Source: Bifidobacterium catenulatum PV20-2
GTDB taxonomy: Bacteria > Actinomycetota > Actinomycetes > Actinomycetales > Bifidobacteriaceae
Direction: 5' to 3'
DNA: 64,000 nucleotides
Assembly: GCF_000800455.1 (NCBI RefSeq)
Contig: NZ_CP007456.1
Location: forward strand, 1,488,001-1,552,000
The notes beneath the pieces were generated by a model. It saw only the letters and a program-made list of their open reading frames with translations, did not search any database and was not told where the DNA came from. Below, in pieces: positions 34,418-42,855 of the stretch. Position 1 is the stretch's first letter. The number at the start of each line of letters is the position of its first letter. A program made the position numbers and the translations under genes.

Positions 34418-37400
34418 CTAGCAGTAGAGCTTCATGCCTTGCGGGCTGTCAACGAAGCCGGCCGCATGAAGAATCTGCCGATTCGCATTCCGTTCCTTTA
34501 ATGACATACCGTTCATTTCACTGAAGCTGACGCTGCCACTGGGTTGTCGTTGTAATGCGTAGGCAAATTCGACGCAAACTGGTTTCAATATTGTCTCGTC
34601 AATTGCGAAACTGACGATTTTATGACTCTTTGGCACGGCAAACAACACGGGTTCGCCTTGCCTGAGTACGATGATGGAGCCAGATCTACGTGCCGGTTTG
34701 AGGTAATCCTGTTCTGACCAGGCGATTGCGGAGCCAATAAGATTGGCGGGATCAGTCACATCGAGCGCCACGCAGGACTGACTATGCCATTGCGTATCGC
34801 TACGAAGCGCGTCGATGGTTTCTCGCTCTGCGAATTGTGCTGCGCCGAAACCTTTCACGAACATGCCTCGGACCAGTGTGCCATGTTCTTCCATTCGTTT
34901 GAGTACTGGATAGAGTGATGAAAATCCTCCGGCAATCCGTTCCTTATCAACCAAAGGGGCGGCAATCACCCCATATCGATCCAGCAGCGAGTCGATGAGC
35001 GCCAACTTACGCTCCTCCACACTTGATGCATGCGCCGCATCATCAATGCCGGTATCTCCATTTTTAGACATGGCAGGCTCAATGACACCGTCTAGCGTTT
35101 TATTTGATATAACGGTTCGCCCATCACCACAAGCTACAGCGGACCATAATCCACTCAAGCTCAATGGTGTTGGAGGGCGCATGGTGACGCGCCTACGTGC
35201 GGCACGACGAGGTGTGCGAACAGTTTTGCCTCCGTGTAGGAGCGTTCGTACTGGCGTGAACGAGCTGTTCGTCACTTTTCCTTGCCATACCAGTGACCAT
35301 AGGGCTTCCTCGAACTGTTGCTCGCCCCATGCGGGGAAGATGATTTCGCCTGTTTCAGAGTTCACCTGCACTTCGGCATGCTGCTGCCAGATGGTTTTGG
35401 CTGCGGCTGAAAGCTGTTGAATAGGGAACGCTCCGCCACCGCTCAATGCTGCTAGCACGGCTTCCGGCATGGTCAATGTTTCATTATTTTTCAGTTCTTC
35501 CAATGTTGATTCAGATGGGTTGAACAGCAAAGAACCCGCTGGGTAGAAGGCGATATCACCAGCTTCTTTGGCGTTGGATCCGCTCGCTTTCGAGCCGACC
35601 CACACCACATCCGATGATGAAATGAGCTCGTCGAGCATGCTGGGCTGATAGTCACGCACACGCGTCGGGAATACCATGGATTCCCATACCGAAGCGTTCA
35701 GGAACACGCCTTCCAACTGTTCGATGACACGCATCAAACCATCGACACCTTCGTAGCGTTCACCTCCAACAGGACCGACTCCTTGACGATCAAGCAGAAA
35801 AGCCTGATAGACGCTCGGATCGACCGGTTTGACGGCTTTTCGAGCCTTGGCGAGAGACAACGATCGAATGCGCCGGAAAACATCTTTGTGAAGCCATTGC
35901 TGAATAGCGCCCTTTTGGGGAGTCTCACCTAAATCAGTGAATCTTCCTTTGATGAGTTCACCTCGAGCATCCAGCTCATCAAGCGCATGCACCGCTTGAG
36001 CCGCGTCAACATCAAGTTCGGCAATCATCTTGTCGGAGGTGAATGGGCCATGCGTTTTGGCGTATCTCGTTACGCGCCCGTTGATATCTTCTTCGGCGAG
36101 ATCATTCCAGAACGTTCGTTCGGCAAGCTCATCTTCCACCTGCGTAACGACTTCGGCATCCAACAACGATGCCATATCCGTACTCCCTAAGAGCCGTTCC
36201 AGTACTTCCGGATCCATGGACAGCAATTGCGTGCTTCGTTCGGCCTGCGGCACGTCATACTGGTACATCACCGATCCAACGAAACCAAACAGCATATTCT
36301 CCGCAAACGGAGACGGTGCTTCGGTAACCGCTTCCGACAACAGTATCGTCCCAGTATTCAACCCGTTCATAATCGTGTGCAATGCGGGAAGATCGTACAC
36401 ATCCTGCAGGCATTCGCGAGCGGTTTCCAGCAGTAGAGGAAAATTCTTACGGGTACGGGCCGCATTCAATAGCTGCGCGGCCTTCAATCTCTGCTGCCAT
36501 AACGGCACACGCTTGCCTGGACGAGTACGCGGCAGAAAAAGTGATCTGGCTGCGCATTCGCGGAATCGGGCCATGTAGAGCACGCTCTCGCCAACCTGTG
36601 TCTCAACGATGCGTTGTAATTCGTCCACGTCGAACAGCAGCAGCTCATGCATCGGCAAATCGCCATAACCGTCCGGCAATCGTAGAACAATGCCGTCGTC
36701 GGCCGCATACACTTGACCATCGAAGCCAAACCGCTGTTTGATTCGAGCGGTAATAGCCAACGCCCAAGGCTCATGCACGCGCCTACCGTATGGCGAGTGG
36801 ATGATAATGCGCCAATCCCCACCTTCATTCTGACAACGTTCCACCACGAGATCACGGTCCGAAGGAATCACACCTGTCGCCTTGCGTTGTTCGTCAAGCA
36901 GTTTGGCAAGATTGCTTATGGCATTGCGGTCAAGACCATCCCGCTTCAAACGTTGTGTGGCCTCACAGTCGAACCGCACTTCCGATACAGTTTGGACCGT
37001 ATTCTGATCACCATTCTCCGCTGGTTCGTGTCTGTGCAATCTTTGGCTGAGTTCGCGTGTCAAACGCCCTTGTGCCAATCCGAAACCATAATCGCGACCG
37101 TCCTGGTCCCCATGCCAGAATGGCAGGCGTGCGGTACGGCCTGGTGCGGGAACCACCACTACCCTGTCTCGTGTGATCTCTTGGATCTGCCAAGTCGAAG
37201 TCCCCAAGGTGATGATGTCTCCCACACGGGATTCGTATACCATTTCCTCATCCAGCTCACCTACCCGTCGAGGGCCCGCGCCGGAGCCTTCTTCTGGAAG
37301 TACCACCGTGTACATGCCACGGTCAGGTATGGTGCCGCCGCTGGTCACTGCCAAACGTTGCGCTCCTGGACGTGCGGAAATCAGCCCCGCTTCTTCGTTA

Positions 37401-39067
37401 TATTGCAGCGGCGGGCGGAATGCGGAAAAGTCCTCACTGTTGTACGCTCCTGTCATCATGCCGATAACCGCATCGAACATGGACCGATCGAGATCTCGGA
37501 AAGGCGCGGAACGACGCACGAGGTCGTACCAATCATTCGTAGAAAGATCTTCCATGGCCGCGGCCGCAACGGTCTGCTGTGCGAGCACATCCAGAGGATT
37601 ACGGGGTATACGTAATGGTTCTATAGCCCCTTCCCGCATACATTCCAGGCTGGTTGTTACGCCAATAATCTGCTGTCGGGTTATGGGGAAGAACAACGCA
37701 TGAGAGACTCCCCCGACATTGTGGTCGGCACGGCCCACTCGCTGCAATCCCGATGCGATCGACAATGGGGCGGCCACCTGAATCACTAGATCCACAGAAC
37801 CCATATCGATGCCGAGTTCCAAGCTGGAGGTGGCCACCACACAACGCAACTGGCCGCGTTTCAACTGCTCTTCGATCCGTTTGCGCCGATCTTTTGACAC
37901 GGACCCGTGATGCGCCATGGCAATCACATCAACATCGTCATGCGATTCAACCAGCATGGTGGTGGACCCCACCACCGAATCGTAATGCCCTGCAAATTGC
38001 TCGCGGCCTTCCGGCGAGCCCAAGTCACGGTGCTCACTCAAATCGGTCGCCTCCGCGCCCTGTTTCGACTCCGCATACATGTCGTTGAGCCGTGCAGTAA
38101 GCTTCTCTGCCAATCCACGCGAATTGACGAACACCAATGTGGTTCGGTGACGCAACACCTCATCGAGAATGGACCGTTCAAGAGCCGGCCATACCGAACC
38201 ACCTGTAGCGCTGGTATCAAGCATATTACGCAATGGTTCCACGACCCTCAAATCCATAGCCGGAACAGCGCCGGGGTTCACCACCGTCACCGGTTGCGAA
38301 CCTCCAAGGAACCGCGCTACTTCCTCAACGGGATTAACGGTTGCCGATAACCCTATGCGCTGCACTGGATGTCCGATCATATCGTCAAGGCGTTCAAGAC
38401 TTAACGCGAGATGCGCGCCTCGCTTCGTACCTGCGACCGCATGCACCTCATCGACGATCACCGTCTCCACATCCGCCAATATGCTGTTCGCTTTGGAGGT
38501 AAGCAGCAGGAATAATGATTCCGGCGTGGTGACGAGAATATCCGGCGGATGACTGACGATTTTTCGACGTTGTTCAGGTGTCGAATCGCCGCTGCGCATA
38601 GCCACTTCAACATCGGGGACGGGCAGTCCCATCGCCTCGCACTGCTGAGAAATTCCCCGCAACGGCAGTTCAAGATTCTTCGTCACATCGACGCCAAGCG
38701 CCTTCAACGGCGAAATATACAGTACTTTGACGTTACGCTTCGTCTTCTTGCGGGAACCTTTCTTCACAGTTCTTCGTTCCGCATGGCTCTCGGTTGCCAC
38801 GGTTTCGCCATGAACGTCCACTCCTGCGGAACGCGCTCCGCCCGTCATAAGCCGGTCAAGAGCCGAAAGGAACGCACAGAGGGTTTTACCCGACCCAGTA
38901 GGCGCCACAACGAGCACGTTCTCGCCAGAATGGATGGCCGGCCACGCCTGCTGCTGGGCTTCGGTGGGCCGGTTGAACGCATGTTTGAACCATGCTTTGG
39001 TCGGTTCCGAAAACAAGTTCAAACATTCGCACATACGTTCGATTATCGCATCACCGTAAGACGTCAC
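34418..39067 (-). CDS. lhr: Lhr-family ATP-dependent DNA helicase
   Basis: 1,549 aa from the GTG at 39067, which overlaps the upstream regulator's stop as GTGA. Superfamily 2 helicase: Walker A VVAPTGSGKTLCAF, VTTPESLFLLL, DEVH box VIVDEVHAVAGTKRGAHLALSLERL, motif III IGLSATVNPVEEVA, and C-core GSVSKDRRKRIEEQLKRG, VATSSLELGIDMGSVD and RVGRADHNVGG. The first 850 or so residues form the Lhr core and the last 650 the C-terminal extension typical of bacterial long Lhr. Mycobacterial Lhr is a DNA-damage-associated 3'-5' translocating helicase. Translational coupling to a small regulator gene is unusual for it. Confidence 0.92.
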   Translation of the reverse strand: MTSYGDAIIERMCECLNLFSEPTKAWFKHAFNRPTEAQQQAWPAIHSGENVLVVAPTGSGKTLCAFLSALDRLMTGGARSAGVDVHGETVATESHAERRTVKKGSRKKTKRNVKVLYISPLKALGVDVTKNLELPLRGISQQCEAMGLPVPDVEVAMRSGDSTPEQRRKIVSHPPDILVTTPESLFLLLTSKANSILADVETVIVDEVHAVAGTKRGAHLALSLERLDDMIGHPVQRIGLSATVNPVEEVARFLGGSQPVTVVNPGAVPAMDLRVVEPLRNMLDTSATGGSVWPALERSILDEVLRHRTTLVFVNSRGLAEKLTARLNDMYAESKQGAEATDLSEHRDLGSPEGREQFAGHYDSVVGSTTMLVESHDDVDVIAMAHHGSVSKDRRKRIEEQLKRGQLRCVVATSSLELGIDMGSVDLVIQVAAPLSIASGLQRVGRADHNVGGVSHALFFPITRQQIIGVTTSLECMREGAIEPLRIPRNPLDVLAQQTVAAAAMEDLSTNDWYDLVRRSAPFRDLDRSMFDAVIGMMTGAYNSEDFSAFRPPLQYNEEAGLISARPGAQRLAVTSGGTIPDRGMYTVVLPEEGSGAGPRRVGELDEEMVYESRVGDIITLGTSTWQIQEITRDRVVVVPAPGRTARLPFWHGDQDGRDYGFGLAQGRLTRELSQRLHRHEPAENGDQNTVQTVSEVRFDCEATQRLKRDGLDRNAISNLAKLLDEQRKATGVIPSDRDLVVERCQNEGGDWRIIIHSPYGRRVHEPWALAITARIKQRFGFDGQVYAADDGIVLRLPDGYGDLPMHELLLFDVDELQRIVETQVGESVLYMARFRECAARSLFLPRTRPGKRVPLWQQRLKAAQLLNAARTRKNFPLLLETARECLQDVYDLPALHTIMNGLNTGTILLSEAVTEAPSPFAENMLFGFVGSVMYQYDVPQAERSTQLLSMDPEVLERLLGSTDMASLLDAEVVTQVEDELAERTFWNDLAEEDINGRVTRYAKTHGPFTSDKMIAELDVDAAQAVHALDELDARGELIKGRFTDLGETPQKGAIQQWLHKDVFRRIRSLSLAKARKAVKPVDPSVYQAFLLDRQGVGPVGGERYEGVDGLMRVIEQLEGVFLNASVWESMVFPTRVRDYQPSMLDELISSSDVVWVGSKASGSNAKEAGDIAFYPAGSLLFNPSESTLEELKNNETLTMPEAVLAALSGGGAFPIQQLSAAAKTIWQQHAEVQVNSETGEIIFPAWGEQQFEEALWSLVWQGKVTNSSFTPVRTLLHGGKTVRTPRRAARRRVTMRPPTPLSLSGLWSAVACGDGRTVISNKTLDGVIEPAMSKNGDTGIDDAAHASSVEERKLALIDSLLDRYGVIAAPLVDKERIAGGFSSLYPVLKRMEEHGTLVRGMFVKGFGAAQFAERETIDALRSDTQWHSQSCVALDVTDPANLIGSAIAWSEQDYLKPARRSGSIIVLRQGEPVLFAVPKSHKIVSFAIDETILKPVCVEFAYALQRQPSGSVSFSEMNGMSLKERNANRQILHAAGFVDSPQGMKLYC

Positions 39068-39279
39068 TCGTCTTCGCCGTCAACCCATTCGAGCACTTCT
39101 CCCGGTTGACAATGCAATGTCTCGCATATGGCATCAAGCGTGGAAAACCGTATCGCCTTGGCCCGTCCGTTCTTCAACACCGAAACATTGACCGGCGTTA
39201 TGCCTATAGCCTCCGCCAGTTCACTGACGCTCATTTTTCTTTTGGCGAGCATCACGTCAAGATTTACACGAATGGCCAT
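39064..39279 (-). CDS. YozG-like Cro/CI HTH regulator
   Basis: 71 aa. MAIRVNLDVMLAKRKMSVSELAEAIGITPVNVSVLKNGRAKAIRF carries the helix-turn-helix; the end is TLHCQPGEVLEWVDGEDE. This is the short YozG-type repressor that typically follows a DUF2975 membrane protein, as here (one-base spacing). Its stop overlaps the lhr GTG. AT-rich direct repeats upstream of the operon (39860-39930) are candidate sites for it. Confidence 0.88.
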   Translation of the reverse strand: MAIRVNLDVMLAKRKMSVSELAEAIGITPVNVSVLKNGRAKAIRFSTLDAICETLHCQPGEVLEWVDGEDE

Positions 39280-39280
39280 A

Positions 39281-39814
39281 TCAAATCACCACCGCCAGTT
39301 CGTCACGCTGTTCGATAGCCTGCATCAACAGCGAGCGCATCACCACCATCAACAGTTCGAACGCCGCGATCAGCAGAAGCGTTGCCGCACCAACCGCCAG
39401 CACGACGTATGGAAACATTTGCTCGTCGACCCCTATCGCGGCCATCAGAAAGCGCGAAGGTGACAACCAGATTTGGCCAATCATCACAGCGAGCACCAGT
39501 ATGCCTTCAATCCCCGCATATATGAGAATGTGATTCACCCAACGCATGGCTTTGCCGGAAAAGACATCACGTTTTTCAACTAAGCTCAGCAATCTCCACA
39601 GCGGTATCAACGCGAACTCGAAGCAGGAGACAATCAGCACTGCGGCAACCGCATACAGCCAATGCATCGAGTCAGCGCCGGCATATCTGGAAGCAACGAC
39701 AGCGGATGCCGCAATCGCACTGACCTGCAGTCCGAGGCAGCATATTGCAATTATCACAATCAGCACACGCAATACGTCAATCACCATGGAACGTTTCGCC
39801 GCGGAATTCGACAT
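39281..39814 (-). CDS. DUF2975 membrane protein
   Basis: 177 aa from the ATG at 39814, with GAAGGAGAC upstream. Four transmembrane segments are evident (VLRVLIVIIAICCLGLQ, LYAVAAVLIVSCFEFALI, YAGIEGILVLAVMIG, VVLAVGAATLLLIAAFEL), with the family's cytoplasmic loop LLSLVEKRDVFSGKAMRWV between the second and third. DUF2975 proteins pair with YozG regulators, perhaps as a membrane-sensing antagonist of the HTH protein; the signal is unknown. Confidence 0.85.
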   Translation of the reverse strand: MSNSAAKRSMVIDVLRVLIVIIAICCLGLQVSAIAASAVVASRYAGADSMHWLYAVAAVLIVSCFEFALIPLWRLLSLVEKRDVFSGKAMRWVNHILIYAGIEGILVLAVMIGQIWLSPSRFLMAAIGVDEQMFPYVVLAVGAATLLLIAAFELLMVVMRSLLMQAIEQRDELAVVI

Positions 39815-39859
39815 GATATTCGTCTCCTTCAATCCAATAAACCTGAATATCGATAATAT

Positions 39860-39930
39860 TCTATCGATATTCGATATGCAAATCTTGTGAAAGTATGTTA
39901 GTCGATATTTTTCTATCGTTTTTCGATATG
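39860..39930. promoter_or_regulatory. Direct repeats upstream of the DUF2975-YozG operon, operator candidate
   Basis: TCTATCGATATTCGATATG (39860-39878) and TCTATCGTTTTTCGATATG (39912-39930) start 52 bp apart, about five helical turns. Each has inner CGATA inverted elements. They lie in an AT-rich divergent promoter region between this operon and the DUF4173 gene, so both sides may be controlled. Confidence 0.6.
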
Positions 39931-39968
39931 TACGATGACAGCCAACACACTCAAGGAAGGAATTTGTT

Positions 39969-41456
39969 ATGACGGAACCAGCCAGCGCTTCCCCATCACA
40001 AGCCCAACAAGCCCAACAATCATCACCATTACGAGAAATGCGAGAAACTCAAGAAACTCCAGGCGCACAAGAAAACCAACCAACACAAGAACCATCCGCA
40101 CATCAGGAGGAACAGCCTTTGGCAAAACCTAAAATCACGCGGGAAGAAATAGCGCAACATCCCCTCGACAAACGCACGGCCATCACCATTGGCGCTGCAT
40201 TACTCATCACTTTCACATTCGACCGTCTGATCTGCAGCATGCCTCCGACATGGCTTATCGGATATGAACTGCCGGTTTTCTGGATCATCTGCACGCTTAC
40301 CGTAACCGCGCTGCACTGGAAAACCGCACGAAAACAAGTTCTTGTTTGGCTTGTTTTAGGAGGCATCGTCGCCATTGGCGTGTGGAATATACTCGCTCAG
40401 TCGACCTGGTGCTATTCGAGAAACGACGAATACGCGCTCACCACGCAATTCGTTCAACCGGCGTTGCTTATGCTGCACTGTCAGCTGGTCAACGGGCGTT
40501 ACGATGTTCGTCGTCCACTTCAAGTTGTCTGGAATTGGTTTACCGGCTGGTTGCAGCAGCCGTTTATTCACATTCGCGATTTTGCGGAACCGTTTTCCGT
40601 CATATTCGCAAGATTCGCAGTCGCGTCGAGACAACGTTCAAAAGTGCGCGAAATCGGCATCGCGCTGCTGATTTCCATTCCATTGCTTTTGACGATCATA
40701 CCGTTGCTTGTCGGCGCCGATCAAATAGTGCAATATGAGATGTTGAACGTTTTCCGTGATTTCAATCCGATGGCACTCATTCTTCACATCATGTTCATCG
40801 TATTGCCGTGGCCATTGCTGTTCTCTTTGCTCATCAGTCTCGACACCGAGCCCGCTTCCACACCACCGGAGCAACGTTTCTCCCTCAGTTCAATAACAGC
40901 GTTCGTGGTACTGGCCGTGACCCTGATGGTGTACGCGCTGTTCTGTGCCGTACAAGTCCGGTTCCTGTTCGCAGGATTGCTCACCGACGGTTCAATCGCA
41001 CTGCCAGATGGATTGACCTATAGCGAATACGCACGCAGCGGATTCTTTCAACTGTTGGCAGTCACGACCATTAATGTGACCCTGTTCGGCTTGGTGATCA
41101 CTCTCGCGCCACGCACACGCATGCTCAACATCACATTGGTCGCATTGCTGGCGTTAACAGCCATTATTCTGACTTCAGCGGCACTTCGATTAGGGCTGTA
41201 CATCAACGCATACGGTTTGACTTGGCTACGCTACCTTTCGGCATCATTCATCGCCTTGCTTGCCGCTGTAATCCTGTTATGTCTTATTCGTTTGAAAACA
41301 CAACGACTGCCATTGGCCGCGACCGTGGCCGTACTGCTTATCGTATGGTATGTTGCACTCGGTTTCAGTAACCCTAACCGTATATGCGAAATCTACAATG
41401 CTGCTCATGGCATCGCAGACGCAGTGGAGGCAACGCCCTACCAGCCGATGGTCTGA
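39969..41456 (+). CDS. DUF4173-type polytopic membrane protein
   Basis: 495 aa, ATG at 39969 with AAGGAAGG about ten bases upstream. A Gln/Pro/Ser-rich cytoplasmic head (about 60 residues) is followed by about twelve hydrophobic segments. The DUF4173 signature lies near the middle to end: QVRFLFAG, LPDGLTYSEYARSGFFQLLAV and LRLGLYINAYGLTWLR. Function is unknown in the family. It is divergent from the DUF2975-YozG operon with shared repeats between them, and overlaps the MFS gene's 3' end by 19 bases. Confidence 0.82.
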   Translation: MTEPASASPSQAQQAQQSSPLREMRETQETPGAQENQPTQEPSAHQEEQPLAKPKITREEIAQHPLDKRTAITIGAALLITFTFDRLICSMPPTWLIGYELPVFWIICTLTVTALHWKTARKQVLVWLVLGGIVAIGVWNILAQSTWCYSRNDEYALTTQFVQPALLMLHCQLVNGRYDVRRPLQVVWNWFTGWLQQPFIHIRDFAEPFSVIFARFAVASRQRSKVREIGIALLISIPLLLTIIPLLVGADQIVQYEMLNVFRDFNPMALILHIMFIVLPWPLLFSLLISLDTEPASTPPEQRFSLSSITAFVVLAVTLMVYALFCAVQVRFLFAGLLTDGSIALPDGLTYSEYARSGFFQLLAVTTINVTLFGLVITLAPRTRMLNITLVALLALTAIILTSAALRLGLYINAYGLTWLRYLSASFIALLAAVILLCLIRLKTQRLPLAATVAVLLIVWYVALGFSNPNRICEIYNAAHGIADAVEATPYQPMV

Positions 41457-42646
41457 CCACCGCACTTTTTACGCAGGCTCTCGTGCATGATCACCATAAG
41501 CACCAGAAAAACAAACATGTACAGAGGGAACCACAGCACGCTGATATGCTGTGCGATCAAGCCGAATACCGGCGGCATGCACATCGAGCCGACGTATGCG
41601 CATGCCATCTGCATGCCGACGATCGCCTGCGATTTGTCTTCGCCAAAATATGCCGGCGTGGAATGAATGACGCACGGGTAAATCGGAGCGCAGCCAAGAC
41701 CGATAATCATCAGCCCCACAATAGTGCCGATATTGTATGGCAACGGTAACAACATGCTAACGATACCGGTCAGCACGAACGCCTGGCCTAGGCGAATCAT
41801 AGTCGGATCGTTGCACTTCATGGTCAGAAAGCCACTTGCCAAGCGGCCCACGGTGATGCCGATGCAAAACAGGCTGGCCCACATGGCGGCTGTGGTCTTG
41901 TCGACGCCTTTGCCGAGCGCCATGTAGCTACTACCCCACAGCATGGCCGTGGATTCCAACGCACAGTAGCAGAAGAACATCACCAAGATTTCTTTGGCAC
42001 CGCGAATGGCAAGCACGCCTCGTACACCAAGCGGTTTGCGAGTTCCATCCTTGGCTGTTCCGTTGGATTCGCCGGAAACCTCGCCCATCTTTGCCTCGGA
42101 GCGCTTCTTCCACAATGGCAAGCTGAAAATAAGAATGGCGGTGAGCGCAACCTGCAGTATGGAGATGTAACGGTAGCCCCACGGCCAGCCTTGACCCGCA
42201 CCCAAGGCGAATCCCATGACGTATGGGCCAGTCAATGCGCCGATGCCCCACATGGCGTGCAGCCAGCTCATATGACGGCTCTCATAGTGAATGGCCACAT
42301 AATTGTTGAGGGCCGCGTCAACTCCACCCGCTCCCAAGCCGTACGGGATGGCAAGCAGAATCAGCACCCAATAGTTCGGAGCCACCGAAAAGCCAAACAA
42401 CGCCAACGCCGTCAATGCCACGGAAACCGCGGTGACTTTGCCCGCCCCAAAACGCAAGGTCATACGGTCGGAAAGCAGCGCAGAGACAATGGTTCCAGCA
42501 GAAATCGTCATGGAAATGCCGCCAGCCCAAGAGATGGGTGCACCCAAATCGACACTCATCGTCGGCCATGCGGCACCCAACACAGCATCCGGCAAACCAA
42601 GACTGACGAACGCCACATAGATTACGGCAAGCAAAAGATTGACCAC
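41438..42646 (-). CDS. Major facilitator superfamily transporter
   Basis: 402 aa from the GTG at 42646 with GAGGGAG upstream. Twelve hydrophobic segments are evident. The N-half has the MFS loop sequence LLSDRMTLRFGAGKVTAVSV after the second helix, and the C-half a matching GRLASGFLTMKCND. VAFVSLGLPDAVLGAAWPTM at the start and ALNNYVAIHYESRHMSWLHAMWGIGALTGP resemble fucose/sugar-permease-like MFS proteins. The substrate is not determinable. Confidence 0.85.
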   Translation of the reverse strand: MVNLLLAVIYVAFVSLGLPDAVLGAAWPTMSVDLGAPISWAGGISMTISAGTIVSALLSDRMTLRFGAGKVTAVSVALTALALFGFSVAPNYWVLILLAIPYGLGAGGVDAALNNYVAIHYESRHMSWLHAMWGIGALTGPYVMGFALGAGQGWPWGYRYISILQVALTAILIFSLPLWKKRSEAKMGEVSGESNGTAKDGTRKPLGVRGVLAIRGAKEILVMFFCYCALESTAMLWGSSYMALGKGVDKTTAAMWASLFCIGITVGRLASGFLTMKCNDPTMIRLGQAFVLTGIVSMLLPLPYNIGTIVGLMIIGLGCAPIYPCVIHSTPAYFGEDKSQAIVGMQMACAYVGSMCMPPVFGLIAQHISVLWFPLYMFVFLVLMVIMHESLRKKCGGQTIGW

Positions 42647-42855
42647 GCCCCACTCCCTCTTAACTGATAGCTGCAGAAGACAACATCAGCCACCATTGTA
42701 AACATATCTATCTACCGATCGGTAACTGCTCAATTGCACTATTTACCGCAGAATCTTCAATCCCTATCTCGCGAAACCATATACCGTCTTCGCTAAGAAA
42801 ACGCCCTCCGCAACGTCTTTGACGCAACGAAAGGCGAACCATCGAAAAGCACCAA

